From contig JALHOL010000004.1 of assembly GCA_022843025.1 (NCBI GenBank), positions 1 through 64,000 of the forward strand: a stretch of DNA of 64,000 bases, given 5' to 3'. Below, piece by piece: positions 1-10,007 of this stretch (within the stretch, counting starts at the first letter, position 1; the number at the start of each line of letters is the position of its first letter). This DNA is from Paracoccaceae bacterium (GTDB lineage Bacteria > Pseudomonadota > Alphaproteobacteria > Rhodobacterales > Rhodobacteraceae). A program made the position numbers and the translations under genes. The notes beneath the pieces are model-generated. The model was not told the DNA's origin and searched no databases. It saw nothing but the letters and a program-made list of their open reading frames with translations.

Positions 1-422
1 AGCTGACACCTAGATCATCGGGCCAAAACCCTACTAGGCCGATATGCAAACAGTTAAACGCCGATGCGCCCAAACCGCCCACATATCCCTTCAATTTCCA
101 AATTTTCAAAGAGCGTACCCAAAGACAAAAACGTTGAGGGCGCCAGTTTCCTAGCGTATCCCTGCCAGCCTCATCTTCAGATTTTCCGGCTTTCCGCGTC
201 GTTTCGGCTGCTGCCTTCGCTTCGCTTTCGACCGTCACCGTCACGCTTCCGCTTCGGTGAGGCGGTGTTTACGGAGGTGCGCCGAAACCCGCAAGAGGGA
301 AAAATGCGAAACTGCGAACTTTTTTCGATTTGCCGGATTTATCCACAAAATCTTGGGTTTGGCGAAATTTTCGGCACCACGGGCGCTGCGCTGCGGCAAT
401 AATCTGGCGCAGCGCAGCAGGC
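1..422. other. Leading non-coding stretch
   Basis: No open frame here has a plausible ribosome site or a recognisable product. The stretch is less GC-rich than the neighbouring genes. A single TTATCCACA (339-347) matches a DnaA box, but it stands alone without iterons or an AT-rich unwinding element. I see nothing else that can be supported. Confidence 0.5.
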
Positions 423-1031
423 TCAGGCGGTCTGAGCCATGGCGCGTTGGCGATTGCGCCAGAGTCGCGCCAGCAGCAGCAGGCACACCGCCCCAAGGTA
501 AAGCAGCGGCTCTACCGGCCAGGCCTTTACCAGCACCACATAATGCAGCGCCCCGGCCAATGCGGCGACATAGGTCAGCCGATGCAGCCGCGCCCAGCTT
601 GCTGCGCCGAGTCGCCGGATCGCGCCGTTGTTCGATGTCAGTGCCAGCGGCACCATCGTGGCAAAGCCCACCATCCCGATGATGATGTACCACCGCTTTA
701 CCAGATCGGCGGCCATCTCGTCCCAGCGCAGGCCCATATCAAGCACGACCCAGGCCAGCAGGTGCATTGCCACATAGAAGAAGGCGAGCAACCCGATGGC
801 CCGCCGGAACCGGATCAGGTTCAACCCGGCCCAGCGCAACGGGGTGACAACCAGCCCCGCCACCAGAAACTGCAACCCCAACTCACCCAGCCGCAATTCG
901 ATGGCCTTGACCGGGTCCGGTCCAAGCCCGTTGGTGAAAGTCAGCCAGACGATCCAGAGAAAGGGCAAAAGCCCCGCCAGATAGACGGCATTCACCGGAA
1001 TGCGGCGGAGGAGCTGGTTCGCGCGGTCCAT
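423..1031 (-). CDS. msrQ: MsrQ, heme-binding membrane subunit of periplasmic methionine sulfoxide reductase
   Basis: This 202-residue polytopic inner-membrane protein has several hydrophobic helices and conserved histidines (for example in AMHLLAW and LHRLTYV) typical of the ferric-reductase-like MsrQ/YedZ family. MsrQ passes electrons from the membrane quinone pool through b-type heme to MsrP, which repairs oxidised methionines in periplasmic proteins. Its ATG overlaps the msrP stop by one base (TGATG), so the two genes are translationally coupled. Length and gene order are normal for the family. Confidence 0.93.
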   Translation of the reverse strand: MDRANQLLRRIPVNAVYLAGLLPFLWIVWLTFTNGLGPDPVKAIELRLGELGLQFLVAGLVVTPLRWAGLNLIRFRRAIGLLAFFYVAMHLLAWVVLDMGLRWDEMAADLVKRWYIIIGMVGFATMVPLALTSNNGAIRRLGAASWARLHRLTYVAALAGALHYVVLVKAWPVEPLLYLGAVCLLLLARLWRNRQRAMAQTA

Positions 1032-1957
1032 CAGAAGTCTTTCGTCAGGTCCATGCCGGCATAGAGCGACGCGACCTGTTCTTCATAGCCGTTGAACATC
1101 AGAGTGTCCTGACGTCCGGCAAACAGCCCCGCCCCGATGCGCCGCTCTGATGCCTGCGACCAACGCGGATGATCCACCGTCGGGTTCACATTGGAATAGA
1201 ATCCGTATTCCGACGGTTGCAGCATATTCCAAGTCGTCTTGGGCTGTTCGGCCACAAGGCTGATCTTCACGATGCTCTTGATCGACTTGAACCCGTACTT
1301 CCACGGCACGACCAGACGGATCGGCGCGCCGTTCTGCTTTGGCATCTCTTCACCATAAAGGCCGGTCGCCAGAATCGTCAGCGGGTTCATCGCTTCATCC
1401 AGACGCAGGCCTTCGCGATAGGGCCATTCCAGAATCGGGGATTGCTGGCCGATCATCTCTTCCGGGCGAACCAGCGTTTCAAAGGCCACATATTTGGCCG
1501 AGGGCTGCACCCCCACTCGGTTGAGCAGGCCAGCGAGTTCAAAGCCGATCCACGGAATCACCATCGACCACGCCTCCACACAGCGGAAACGATAGATGCG
1601 CTCTTCCAGCGGCTGATCCTTCATCACATCGGCAAGGTCATAGGTGCCGGGCCGATCAACCATGCCGTCGATGACGATGGACCACGGATCGGTTGTCAGC
1701 GCCGCCGCATTGCGGGCGGGATCTTCCTTGCCGGTGCCGAATTCGTAGAAATTGTTGTAGGTCGTGATCTCTTCCAGCGTGTTCGGCGTCGCGTCGGTGG
1801 AAAAGGCGCTGGGGGCCGCGTCGATCTTTGCCAAGGCCGGGCGCACACCTGCCGCCCCGGCCAGCGCAACCGCCCCTGCCCCGGCGATCAAGGCGCGGCG
1901 GTTAAGGAACTGCGCTTTTGGCGTCACATCTGACCAGCCAAGTTTCGGTGCCTGCAT
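1031..1957 (-). CDS. msrP: MsrP, periplasmic molybdopterin methionine sulfoxide reductase catalytic subunit
   Basis: This 308-residue protein has a twin-arginine-type leader ([19 protein letters not shown]) and a sulfite-oxidase-like molybdopterin fold. The conserved Cys in FRCVEAW (about residue 126) is the expected molybdenum ligand. The enzyme reduces protein-bound methionine sulfoxide using electrons from MsrQ, encoded next in the same operon. Other parts of the window supply related needs: modBC could provide molybdate, and other secreted oxidases would make methionine repair useful. The start is the ATG at the 5' end of the frame, just before the Tat leader. Confidence 0.94.
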   Translation of the reverse strand: MQAPKLGWSDVTPKAQFLNRRALIAGAGAVALAGAAGVRPALAKIDAAPSAFSTDATPNTLEEITTYNNFYEFGTGKEDPARNAAALTTDPWSIVIDGMVDRPGTYDLADVMKDQPLEERIYRFRCVEAWSMVIPWIGFELAGLLNRVGVQPSAKYVAFETLVRPEEMIGQQSPILEWPYREGLRLDEAMNPLTILATGLYGEEMPKQNGAPIRLVVPWKYGFKSIKSIVKISLVAEQPKTTWNMLQPSEYGFYSNVNPTVDHPRWSQASERRIGAGLFAGRQDTLMFNGYEEQVASLYAGMDLTKDF

Positions 1958-2248
1958 TTCCGTCTCCTATCTTTGTCCCGTTACATCAATGTTGGCGGGC
2001 TGACGCAAAAAGGCAAAGCAAAGCCTCTCACATTTCCTATACGAGGCTGAAACGTCATCTGTTTCAGTCACGTCAGATAAATCTCGGTCACACCATGTTG
2101 AATTGAACCCGGATCAGGGCGCGGCTTAGCCCGGCAGACCGGCTTGGCAAGGTGTATTAACGGATGTTTCAACGACATCTGGTCGCAGCGGCGCCCCATA
2201 TAAGGACCATGCCAATCATGGCAGAGAGATCGAACGGGAGTGACGCCT
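1958..2248. promoter_or_regulatory. Divergent intergenic region between msrP and the fasciclin gene
   Basis: This 291-base gap must hold both divergent promoters. The forward gene has a clear GGGAG at 2236-2240, eight bases before ATG 2249. No strong palindrome or riboswitch-like structure is evident by eye. Confidence 0.4.
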
Positions 2249-2725
2249 ATGATCCGCAGAACCTTTCTTGCACTGACCACCGCCGCCGCGTTTGCGATGC
2301 CCGCCTATGCCCAGGACATGGACATTGTCGACACCGCAGTCGCCAACGGTTCGTTCACCACGCTGGCCGCCGCGCTGACGGCAGCCGGTCTGGTTGAAAC
2401 GCTGAAGGGCGAAGGTCCGTTCACCGTCTTCGCACCGACCGACGCCGCCTTTGCAGCGCTGCCCGCCGGCACTGTCGAAGACCTGCTGAAGCCGGAAAAC
2501 AAGGAACAGCTCATCGCCGTGCTGACCTATCACGTTGTGCCGGGCGCAGTGATGTCGACCGACCTGACCGAAGGCATGACCGCCACCACGGTGAACGGCA
2601 AGGACATCACGATCACGCTGGAAGGCGGCCCGAAAGTGAACGGCGCCGTGATTTCGGCCCCGGACGTTGCCGCATCGAACGGTGTGATCCACGTGATCGA
2701 CTCGGTCATCCTGCCGCCGATGTGA
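2249..2725 (+). CDS. Secreted fasciclin (FAS1) domain protein
   Basis: A 158-residue protein with a Sec signal peptide ([22 protein letters not shown]) and one FAS1 domain. The H1/H2 hallmarks are visible: [17 protein letters not shown], then LTYHVVPG, and a closing [16 protein letters not shown]1 domains mediate adhesion or protein-protein contacts outside the membrane, and small bacterial forms are common and often stress-related. I chose ATG 2249 rather than GTG 2240 because GGGAG ends at 2240 with ideal spacing to 2249, and the signal peptide begins directly there. The gene is monocistronic and is followed by a strong terminator. Confidence 0.92.
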   Translation: MIRRTFLALTTAAAFAMPAYAQDMDIVDTAVANGSFTTLAAALTAAGLVETLKGEGPFTVFAPTDAAFAALPAGTVEDLLKPENKEQLIAVLTYHVVPGAVMSTDLTEGMTATTVNGKDITITLEGGPKVNGAVISAPDVAASNGVIHVIDSVILPPM

Positions 2726-2746
2726 TCTGACATCTATTGTCAGCGG

Positions 2747-2780
2747 AAAGGGGCGGTTTTCACCGCCCCTTTTCTTTTTT
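2747..2780 (+). terminator. Rho-independent terminator after the fasciclin gene
   Basis: A perfect 11-bp stem (AAAGGGGCGGT 2747-2757, ACCGCCCCTTT 2762-2772) closes a 4-base loop and is followed by C and six Ts. It lies between the convergent fasciclin and clpB genes. Confidence 0.9.
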
Positions 2781-2792
2781 CCTAAGGTCTAT

Positions 2793-5405
2793 TCAGTGGA
2801 CCACAGCCTGTGTCGGGCGTTCCCGGCGGGATGCGATAATGCGCCCCCCAACGATCAAGCCCTCTGCCCCGGCCGTTACGGCGATGGAGGCTCCATCCAG
2901 AATGTCGCCCGCCAGCAGCATTTCGGCCAGCGGATCCTGCAATTGGCGCTGGATCACCCGCTTCAACGGGCGTGCACCATAAACGGGATCATAGCCTTCC
3001 TCCGCCAGCCAGGCCTTGGCATCGGCATCCAGCGACAGTGTGATCTTGCGCCCCTCCAGCCGCTTTTCCAGACGGCGCAGCTGAATCTCCACGATCCCCG
3101 ACATGTCGGCCCGGCCAAGACGATCAAAGATGATCGTCTCATCCAGACGGTTCAGGAATTCCGGACGGAAATGGGCACGCACGGCCTCCATAACATCGCG
3201 CTTCGCGTCATTCGCATCTGCCCCATCAGGCAAAAGGCTAAGCGCCTGTGACCCCAGGTTTGATGTCAGCACGATCAGCGTCTGTTTGAAATCGACCGTC
3301 CGGCCCTGACCATCGGTCAGGATGCCATCGTCCAGCACCTGAAGCAGGACGTTGAACACATCCGGATGGGCCTTTTCGACCTCGTCGAACAGCACCACCT
3401 GATAAGGCTTGCGCCGCACCGCTTCGGTCAGAACCCCGCCTTCGTCATAACCGACATAGCCGGGGGGCGCGCCGATCAGACGCGACACGGCGTGTTTCTC
3501 CATGAATTCCGACATGTCGATGCGGACCATCGCGGACTCATCGTCGAACAGGTATTCGGCCAGCGCCTTGGTCAGCTCCGTCTTGCCCACGCCGGTGGGG
3601 CCAAGGAAAAGGAACGAACCCAGCGGCCGCCCCTCATCATTCAGCCCGGCGCGCGCACGGCGCACGGCTTTGGCCACCGCCTCTACCGCCTGATGCTGAC
3701 CGATGACGCGCTTGCCAAGCTCGTCCTCCATCCGCAGCAGCTTGTCGCGTTCCCCTTCCAGCATCTTGGTTGTGGGAATGCCAGTCCAGCGTTCCACCAC
3801 TTCGGCGATCTGTTCAGGGCGCACAGCTTCGGACACCAGCGCCTCGCCTTCGCGGGCCTCGGCCTCGGCCAGCGATTTTTCCAGCCCCGGGATGCGGCCG
3901 TATTGCAATTCGCCCGCCTTGGCGAAATCGCCCTCGCGCTTGGCCTGTTCCAGTTCGGCACGGGCCCGGTCGAGTTGCTCTTTCAGGTCACGCGCGGCAT
4001 CCAGACTGTCCCGCTCGGCCTGCCATTTCGCGGTCATCGCGGCGGATTGCTGTTGCAGGTCGCCCAGTTCCTTTTCCAGCTTTTCCAGCCGGTCGCGCGA
4101 TGCGGCGTCATCCTCTTTCTTCAACGCCTCGGATTCGATCTGCAACTGCAGGATCTGACGATCCAGTTGGTCCAGTTCCTCGGGTTTGCTGTCCACCTCC
4201 ATCCGCAAGCGGCTGGCGGCCTCATCGATAAGGTCGATCGCCTTGTCGGGAAGGAAACGGTCGGTGATATAGCGATGCGACAGCGTTGCCGCCGCAACCA
4301 GCGCCGAGTCAGAAATCCGCACCCCGTGGTGAAGCTCATACTTCTCTTTGATCCCGCGCAGGATCGAGATGGTATCCTCGACCGTCGGCTCATTCACCAT
4401 GACCGGCTGGAACCGGCGGGCAAGGGCCGCGTCCTTTTCCACATATTTGCGGTATTCATCCAGCGTGGTGGCCCCCACGCAGTGCAATTCGCCCCGCGCC
4501 AGCGCCGGCTTGATCAGGTTGGCCGCGTCCATCGCGCCCTCGGATTTGCCCGCGCCCACCAGCGTGTGCATCTCGTCGATGAACAGGATGATCTCGCCCT
4601 CGGCCGAGGTCACCTCGTTCAGGATGGCTTTCAGCCGCTCTTCAAACTCACCGCGATACTTCGCCCCGGCGATCAGCGCGCCCATATCCAGCGCCATAAG
4701 CTTCTTGTTGCGCAGCGATTCGGGCACGTCGCCATTGACAATGCGCAGGGCGAGGCCTTCGGCGATGGCGGTTTTGCCGACGCCGGGTTCCCCGATCAGG
4801 ACAGGGTTGTTCTTCGTCCGACGCGAAAGCACCTGCATCGTGCGGCGAATCTCTTCATCGCGGCCGATGATCGGGTCGATCTTGCCCTGCTCTGCCGCCT
4901 CGGTCAGGTCGCGCGCATATTTCTTCAGCGCGTCATAGCCTTCCTCCGCCGATGCGGAATCCGCCGTGCGGCCCTTGCGGATGTCATTGATCGCAGCGTT
5001 CAGCTTTTGCGCACTCACCGCGCCCGCATCCAGCGCCTGCTTGGCGGCACCCGGAACCATGGCCAACGCCATCAGGATGCGTTCCACGGGAACGAAACTG
5101 TCCCCCGCCTTTTTGGCTAGCCTTTCTGCCTCATCCAGCACTTTGACCAGACCGGGATCGGTGAAAGGCTGCGCATCCCCCGAAACCTTGGGCAATTTGC
5201 CCAACGCAAGGGTGACGGCCTCGCTCACCCGCGCGGGTTCGCCACCGGCGCGGCGGATCAGGTTTGAGGCAAGCCCCTGGTCATCATCCATGATGGCCTT
5301 GAGCAAATGTTCCGGCGCAAGCCGCTGGTGGCTTTCCCGGATCGCAATCGTCTGCGCGGCCTGAAGGAACCCGCGCGACCGTTCCGTGAACTTTTCAAGG
5401 TTCAT
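2793..5405 (-). CDS. clpB: ClpB disaggregase chaperone
   Basis: A full-length 870-residue Hsp100 protein. It has an N-terminal Clp repeat domain, a first AAA+ module (Walker A GEPGVGKT near residue 208), a long coiled-coil middle domain rich in Glu/Leu/Gln (about 400-540) and a second AAA+ module (GPTGVGKT near 604). ClpB works with DnaK to extract polypeptides from aggregates in the cytoplasm. The start [13 protein letters not shown] is the usual one, with AAAAGGAG a few bases upstream. The gene appears to be transcribed alone, and a possible heat-shock promoter lies at 5479-5507. Confidence 0.97.
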   Translation of the reverse strand: MNLEKFTERSRGFLQAAQTIAIRESHQRLAPEHLLKAIMDDDQGLASNLIRRAGGEPARVSEAVTLALGKLPKVSGDAQPFTDPGLVKVLDEAERLAKKAGDSFVPVERILMALAMVPGAAKQALDAGAVSAQKLNAAINDIRKGRTADSASAEEGYDALKKYARDLTEAAEQGKIDPIIGRDEEIRRTMQVLSRRTKNNPVLIGEPGVGKTAIAEGLALRIVNGDVPESLRNKKLMALDMGALIAGAKYRGEFEERLKAILNEVTSAEGEIILFIDEMHTLVGAGKSEGAMDAANLIKPALARGELHCVGATTLDEYRKYVEKDAALARRFQPVMVNEPTVEDTISILRGIKEKYELHHGVRISDSALVAAATLSHRYITDRFLPDKAIDLIDEAASRLRMEVDSKPEELDQLDRQILQLQIESEALKKEDDAASRDRLEKLEKELGDLQQQSAAMTAKWQAERDSLDAARDLKEQLDRARAELEQAKREGDFAKAGELQYGRIPGLEKSLAEAEAREGEALVSEAVRPEQIAEVVERWTGIPTTKMLEGERDKLLRMEDELGKRVIGQHQAVEAVAKAVRRARAGLNDEGRPLGSFLFLGPTGVGKTELTKALAEYLFDDESAMVRIDMSEFMEKHAVSRLIGAPPGYVGYDEGGVLTEAVRRKPYQVVLFDEVEKAHPDVFNVLLQVLDDGILTDGQGRTVDFKQTLIVLTSNLGSQALSLLPDGADANDAKRDVMEAVRAHFRPEFLNRLDETIIFDRLGRADMSGIVEIQLRRLEKRLEGRKITLSLDADAKAWLAEEGYDPVYGARPLKRVIQRQLQDPLAEMLLAGDILDGASIAVTAGAEGLIVGGRIIASRRERPTQAVVH

Positions 5406-5478
5406 CGGGCATTCTCCTTTTCATAGCACCGTCCCGCGAACGCCCTGAAAAGGCACGTCCGCCCCGGCCTTGATCTGA

Positions 5479-5507
5479 AGATGGGCGGGGTTGCCCCCTG
5501 TTGCAAG
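5479..5507 (-). promoter_or_regulatory. Candidate RpoH (sigma-32-type) promoter of clpB
   Basis: On the minus strand CTTG (5504-5507) is followed after 18 bases by CCCATCT (5479-5485), resembling alphaproteobacterial RpoH promoters. It lies about 75 bases upstream of the clpB start. ClpB is a classic heat-shock gene. This is a match by eye only. Confidence 0.45.
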
Positions 5508-5579
5508 ATTGCCGCGCAGGGATGCGTCAACTTTTCCTTATGCTGCCTCTATCGTGGCCCAAATGCCCACGGCCCTCGA

Positions 5580-6404
5580 TCAGGCAGAGTAATGGATAAA
5601 GGCAAAGGCGCTGCCATCCGGGGCCCAGTTCGGCACGTTCATCGTGCCCTGCCCGCCCAAGAACTCCACGATCCGCCGCCGGTCGCTGCCATCCGGGCGG
5701 CACAGCACAATGGCAACAGGCAGGTCCACCGGATGCCCCCCGGTCCCTGGCGGATAGGCAAGGTAGATCAGATGCCGCCCGCAGGGTGACGGGTGCGGGA
5801 ACCAGTTCACATTGTCATCTGAAAACAACGGATGCGGGTCCGATCCGTCCGCCTTCATGACCCAGATCTGCGCGTGACCATCGCGGTCGCAGTTCCAATA
5901 GATGCGCCGTCCGTCATGGCTGTAGTCCGGGCCATCAGAATGGCCCGCGTCTTGTGTCAGGCGCGTCTCGGCACCGCCTGTCGCGCGCATAGCGAAAACT
6001 CCGACATTGCGGCCCTCACCCCGCGCGGCGGCATAGACCAGCGTTCCCCCATCGGGCGACCAGCCATGAAACCATGTGCGCGGTTCTGGGCTGATCAGCC
6101 GGGCAGCGCCGCCTGTCGCGGGCATCACGAACATCTCGGCCCCCTGCCCCCGATGGCAGGAAAAGGCCAGCGTCTTCCCATCCGGGCTGAAGCCATGGTC
6201 GTTGTTGCAGCGCCCTTCGATCCCTGTCTCGAACGGTTCGAGCTCGGGGGCATCCAGCGGCACGCGGAACAGACGGCCGTCGCTGTTCACCATCAGATAG
6301 CCACCCGTTGGATGCCAGTTCGGCGCCTCGATCCGGTGATCCACGGTCAGGATCGTGCGCGCGCAACCTGCGGCCACGTCCCAGATCGCAAGATGCGATT
6401 TCAC
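5580..6404 (-). CDS. TolB-like WD40/PD40 beta-propeller protein
   Basis: This 274-residue protein is built of repeats with the PD40 signature: HPTGGYLMV, SPDGKTLAFSC, SPDGGTLVYAA, SHDGRRIYWNCDRDG and APDGSAFAFIH. These repeats form a beta-propeller like that of TolB or the propeller of prolyl oligopeptidases. There is no signal peptide, so it is probably cytoplasmic, unlike true TolB. The start overlaps the preceding gene by 4 bases (ATGA), implying one transcript and perhaps joint function with that uncharacterised protein. The substrate or partner is unknown. Confidence 0.75.
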   Translation of the reverse strand: MKSHLAIWDVAAGCARTILTVDHRIEAPNWHPTGGYLMVNSDGRLFRVPLDAPELEPFETGIEGRCNNDHGFSPDGKTLAFSCHRGQGAEMFVMPATGGAARLISPEPRTWFHGWSPDGGTLVYAAARGEGRNVGVFAMRATGGAETRLTQDAGHSDGPDYSHDGRRIYWNCDRDGHAQIWVMKADGSDPHPLFSDDNVNWFPHPSPCGRHLIYLAYPPGTGGHPVDLPVAIVLCRPDGSDRRRIVEFLGGQGTMNVPNWAPDGSAFAFIHYSA

Positions 6405-7174
6405 GCCTTGTCCTTGGGTTTCAAAAGCCGGGCCGGGCGCATCTGTTCGGCCGATTTCATCAGGCTGAACGTCTGGTTGACGTAATTCACCACGCCCGAG
6501 ATCTTTTCCAGATAGGCCACCAAATCGGGGGTTTTCTCCGCCTCGACCATCTGCACCGGACGATCAGGCCCTTCATGTTCGAACTGGCAATAGAACAACG
6601 GATCGCCGCGCTTCAGGATGATGTCCTTCTCCGGCTCATGCCATTCAAAGGCCCACATCAGCGGGCGCGGCCAAAGGTTCAACTGAAACCGCCCGCCAAA
6701 GATGGTGCCGGGCAGCGGGTCCTTGCGGTAATGGGCAAAGGTGCCAACTTGCGTCATCCACACCGGCTCATCCGCGATAAAGGTATAGGGCAGGTGCAAC
6801 TGCACCGTGGGGCGGTCGGGATAGCGCCACTCCGCCTCGTTCACCAGCGTCAGCACTTCGTTCAGCTTGTTGCTGCGGATGGGCGATGCAGTGCCGGCGC
6901 GGTTCACCAGAACCGCTTTGCCCTTGTCATCGCGGGCAAACCCGATGTGCAGGTCAAAAGGGCATTTCACCACGAAGTATCGGCTTTCCATCTGGATCAC
7001 GGCTGGGCAGCGGCTGGCGCTTTTCGCATGCGTCCGGCTGACCTGCCGCGACACCAGCCGTTCGGGCGCCTCATACAGCACCGCGCCCTTGTCGGATGCC
7101 AGAAACCAGCCCACCTGCACGGGGCCTGAACGGGGGCCGTCGTCGGGGCGGTCATAGGTTACGGTGATCTGCAC
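6401..7174 (-). CDS. Uncharacterised conserved-looking protein, coupled to the TolB-like gene
   Basis: A 257-residue soluble protein with no signal peptide, no transmembrane segment and no motif I can assign. It is rich in aromatic residues (for example RFQLNLWPRPLMWAFEWHEPE) and contains isolated cysteines (ASRCPAV, VVKCPFD, LFYCQFE). It is the first gene of a two-gene unit and ends inside the start of the propeller gene. Codon use resembles its neighbours, so it looks native. I do not recognise the family with confidence and give no function. Confidence 0.7.
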   Translation of the reverse strand: MQITVTYDRPDDGPRSGPVQVGWFLASDKGAVLYEAPERLVSRQVSRTHAKSASRCPAVIQMESRYFVVKCPFDLHIGFARDDKGKAVLVNRAGTASPIRSNKLNEVLTLVNEAEWRYPDRPTVQLHLPYTFIADEPVWMTQVGTFAHYRKDPLPGTIFGGRFQLNLWPRPLMWAFEWHEPEKDIILKRGDPLFYCQFEHEGPDRPVQMVEAEKTPDLVAYLEKISGVVNYVNQTFSLMKSAEQMRPARLLKPKDKA

Positions 7175-7193
7175 TGCTTTCCCCTTACATAAT

Positions 7194-7913
7194 TCACAAA
7201 GCGGCCAAGGCCGCGACCAGCGCCCGCACCGCCGATTCCGAGGTCACGCGCCGCTCCGCCGGGCCAAAACCAAGGTCAGCGATGGCCCCTGCCACCGGTT
7301 CCGGCATGGAACAGGAGGCATGGACTTCGCGCAAGGGCAGATGGGCCAGTTGCGGAAGCGTGGCGGGCGAAATGCCGGAGCCGGGAAGGATGGCGATGCG
7401 CGATCCCGCCTGTTGCATCAACCTTGCCAACGTCTCTGCCCCTTGCGGTGCCGTCCGCGCCCCGCCCGAAGTCAGGATGCGTGAAAACCCCAACTGAACC
7501 GCCGTTTCGAGCGCGACGGATTTGTCCGGCGTCAGATCAAAGCAGCGGTGCAGGGTTAAATCCATCCCCTGCGCCTCATCAATCAGGGTGGACAGCAGCC
7601 ATTCATCCAGCCGCCCATCCGGACGTGACGCCCCCAGTACCACCCCGGCCAAACCCAACGCGCGGGCGGCGGCGATATCACCCCGCATCTGACGCAGGTC
7701 TTCGCTGGACCAGATGAAATCCCCCGCGCGTGGGCGGATCATCACCATAACCGGGCGACCCGCATTCTGCGCCGCCTGCATCAACCCCGGCGATGGCGTC
7801 AAACCGCCCAGCGCAAGGGCCGAACACAGTTCAATCCGTCCGGCCCCGCCCCGCAAGGCCGCGCCCAAACCGGCGGCATCTTCGACACAGACCTCCAGCA
7901 CGATGTCAGCCAA
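7194..7913 (-). CDS. cutC: CutC-family protein
   Basis: A 239-residue TIM-barrel protein of the CutC family. Recognisable segments are LEVCVEDAAG, GGAGRIELCSAL, MIRPRAGDF, LHRCFD and ILTSGGA. CutC was first linked to copper tolerance in Escherichia coli, but that role is disputed, so the true function is uncertain. Here the gene starts within the last eight bases of a ROK sugar kinase gene, which suggests a sugar-related role at least as strongly as a copper one. Length is normal. Confidence 0.9.
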   Translation of the reverse strand: MADIVLEVCVEDAAGLGAALRGGAGRIELCSALALGGLTPSPGLMQAAQNAGRPVMVMIRPRAGDFIWSSEDLRQMRGDIAAARALGLAGVVLGASRPDGRLDEWLLSTLIDEAQGMDLTLHRCFDLTPDKSVALETAVQLGFSRILTSGGARTAPQGAETLARLMQQAGSRIAILPGSGISPATLPQLAHLPLREVHASCSMPEPVAGAIADLGFGPAERRVTSESAVRALVAALAAL

Positions 7914-8799
7914 AGGCGGCCTCGCCTACGGCAGCGGCCCCGATCAGGCCGGGTTCGATACGACATTGCGCAGGCACGACCAGCGGCGCATCGGTGCGGC
8001 GCAGGATCATGCCGCGCACGGCCCCATCCAGCGTGGCGATCAGCGCGGGCACATTGGACAACCCACCCCCGACCGGAACGATCGACGCGCCCACCGTATT
8101 CAGGATCATCGCCAGCGGCGGCGCCAGCAGCGCCCGCCACACGGCAACCGTACGCCCCGCCCCCGGATCACCCGCCTGCCAATCCGTCAGAATGTCATGG
8201 GACGTCGCCCCTTGCCCGTTCACCGCCAGATGCAACCGTTCGATCCCCCGCGCGCCACCCACCGCATCAAGGCATCCGATCAACCCGCAGCCGCAGCGAA
8301 ATTCCGGCAGGGTGACGCCTTCCACCTGCGTCTTTGCCACTGGGCCATGCCCCCATTCGCCCGCATACCCGCCGGGGCCAGTGACAAGCCGTCCGTCGAT
8401 CACCAGACCGCCGCCCACGCCCGTGCCAAGGATCACTCCAAACACCGTGCGGTGCCCCTGCCCCGCACCCTGCCGCGCTTCGGCCATGGCAAAGCAATCG
8501 GCATCGTTCAATACCAACACCGGCACACCCAACGCGGCCTGAAGATCGGGCGCAAGGCGGCGGCCATCGGCGCAGGGGATGTTGGCCACGCGCATGACGT
8601 GCGTATCCGGGTCCACCACCCCAGCAATCGAAATGGCAATACCCCGCAGGGCGTGGCCCCGCATGAACCGGCCCAGCGCGGCGGTGAAGGCGGCAAAATC
8701 ATCCGTCGGTGTCGGGGTATCGCCCAAAGGCTCCAGCCCGCCGCCGCGCGACAGCGCCGCCTTGATCCGGCTTCCGCCGATGTCGAAACAAAGGATCAT
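7906..8799 (-). CDS. ROK-family sugar kinase (N-acetylglucosamine kinase-like)
   Basis: A 297-residue kinase. The N terminus carries the phosphate loop FDIGGSRIKAA, followed by VLNDADCFA, the glycine-rich LGTGVGGGLVIDGRL, the EWGH motif and the zinc-binding C-G-C-G-x-x-G-C cluster typical of ROK kinases. The likely reaction is ATP-dependent phosphorylation of an amino sugar such as N-acetylglucosamine; the exact substrate cannot be read from sequence. The start is ATG at 8797-8799; a longer frame upstream lacks family sequence. It forms an operon with cutC (8-base overlap) and diverges from pyrF. Confidence 0.88.
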   Translation of the reverse strand: MILCFDIGGSRIKAALSRGGGLEPLGDTPTPTDDFAAFTAALGRFMRGHALRGIAISIAGVVDPDTHVMRVANIPCADGRRLAPDLQAALGVPVLVLNDADCFAMAEARQGAGQGHRTVFGVILGTGVGGGLVIDGRLVTGPGGYAGEWGHGPVAKTQVEGVTLPEFRCGCGLIGCLDAVGGARGIERLHLAVNGQGATSHDILTDWQAGDPGAGRTVAVWRALLAPPLAMILNTVGASIVPVGGGLSNVPALIATLDGAVRGMILRRTDAPLVVPAQCRIEPGLIGAAAVGEAAFG

Positions 8800-8902
8800 G
8801 CCCGCCCCGTTGCCCTTTGCCGCGATGTTAGCCGGGATCGCGCGGCTTGACAGCCCCGCGCTTGCGGCGCATCTGGCCGCGACCCACAGGAAAGGAAACC
8901 CT

Positions 8903-9598
8903 ATGTCTGACGACCGGCTGATCGTGGCGCTGGATGTGCCGAACGTCGTGCAGGGGTTGGACCTTGTCCAACGCATCGGCGACGCCGCCAGCTTCTACAA
9001 GATCGGCTTGGGGATGTTGACCGGGGGCGGTCTGGCGCTGGCCAATGAGTTGAAAGTCGAATTGGGCAAGCGCGTCTTTCTGGACCTGAAGCTGTTCGAT
9101 ATCGGCGCGACGATCGAGGCGGCGGTGCGCGGCATCGCACGCTATGACCTCGATTTCCTGACGGTGCATGGCGACCCGCAAGTGGTGCGCGCCGCCTGCG
9201 AGGGCAAGGCCGGAACCGGGTTGAAGATCATGGCGGTCACTGTGCTGACCTCGCTCGACCGGACCGATCTTGACGCCAACCTGATCAAGGCCGGCGATAT
9301 ACATGACATCACTCTGGAACGCGCCGCGCGGGCGCTGGAGGCGGGGGCGGATGGCGTGATTGCCAGCCCACAAGAGGCCGCGATGATCCGCGCCCTGCCA
9401 CAGGCCAAGGGGCGGCTGATTGTGACGCCCGGCGTGCGCCCTTCGGGCGCAGCAGCGGGCGATCAGAAACGCATCGCTACGCCACATCAGGCAATCACGG
9501 ACGGAGCAGATCACATCGTGGTGGGGCGTCCGATCTGGCAGGCAGCCGATCCGGCAGCGGCGGCGCGGGCGGTTATTGCGGAACTGCCTGCGCGCTAA
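8903..9598 (+). CDS. pyrF: Orotidine 5'-phosphate decarboxylase
   Basis: A 231-residue TIM-barrel enzyme that decarboxylates OMP to UMP in pyrimidine synthesis. The catalytic signature DLKLFDIGATI is intact, preceded by LIVALDVPN and followed by VTPGVRP and the phosphate-binding HIVVGRPIW. I chose ATG 8903 because AGGAAAGGAAA precedes it and the family N terminus begins there, although the frame is open further upstream. The 3' end overlaps the convergent Nudix gene by 26 bases. Confidence 0.96.
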   Translation: MSDDRLIVALDVPNVVQGLDLVQRIGDAASFYKIGLGMLTGGGLALANELKVELGKRVFLDLKLFDIGATIEAAVRGIARYDLDFLTVHGDPQVVRAACEGKAGTGLKIMAVTVLTSLDRTDLDANLIKAGDIHDITLERAARALEAGADGVIASPQEAAMIRALPQAKGRLIVTPGVRPSGAAAGDQKRIATPHQAITDGADHIVVGRPIWQAADPAAAARAVIAELPAR

Positions 9599-10007
9599 GC
9601 GCCAGCCGAACCCGGTGCTGCAAATCGGGGATGGCCTTCGGATGGGTTAGAAACTCATCCGTGGGCATCAGCGCCCAAACCTGCCCTTCGTCACCAAAGC
9701 GGATGGCCGCCACCTCGGCCGCCGTCACCGTTCCTGCGAAAAACACCGACTTCCGGTTGGGGTGAAGCATGGCTGGCAACACAACCCGCCAAGTCAGGCG
9801 CGCGACGGGCAGGCGCAGACCAAACTCCTCATGCAACTCACGCAGAAGGCAGGCTTCGGGCGACTCGTCCCCCTCACGCCCGCCACCGGGTAGATCCCAC
9901 ATTCCCGGCCAGGGCAGGCCGGGATGGGTGTCACGCAGGCAGGTCAGGATCGCATCACCGCAGAACAGCGCGGCCTTGGCCCCGACGAACCCTGCCTCAG
10001 TTATCAT
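9573..10007 (-). CDS. Nudix hydrolase
   Basis: A 144-residue protein with a perfect Nudix box: G, five residues, E, seven residues, then RELHEEFGL (about residues 42-64). Members hydrolyse nucleoside diphosphates linked to another moiety, many as mutagenic-nucleotide cleaners. The substrate is not predictable here. The gene overlaps the NfeD gene by 11 bases at its start, so it is the last gene of the SPFH-nfeD-nudix unit, and converges on pyrF. Confidence 0.9.
   Translation of the reverse strand: MITEAGFVGAKAALFCGDAILTCLRDTHPGLPWPGMWDLPGGGREGDESPEACLLRELHEEFGLRLPVARLTWRVVLPAMLHPNRKSVFFAGTVTAAEVAAIRFGDEGQVWALMPTDEFLTHPKAIPDLQHRVRLALSAQAVPQ

Noticed and set aside
339-347. A perfect DnaA box (TTATCCACA).
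   Set aside because: A single box without further copies, an unwinding element or neighbouring origin genes is not evidence of an origin.
64-402. A 112-codon frame at the left edge.
   Set aside because: It has no ribosome site, an atypical composition and no recognisable sequence.
3366-5120. A 584-codon open frame antisense to clpB.
   Set aside because: It mirrors clpB codon bias, has no ribosome site and encodes no recognisable family.
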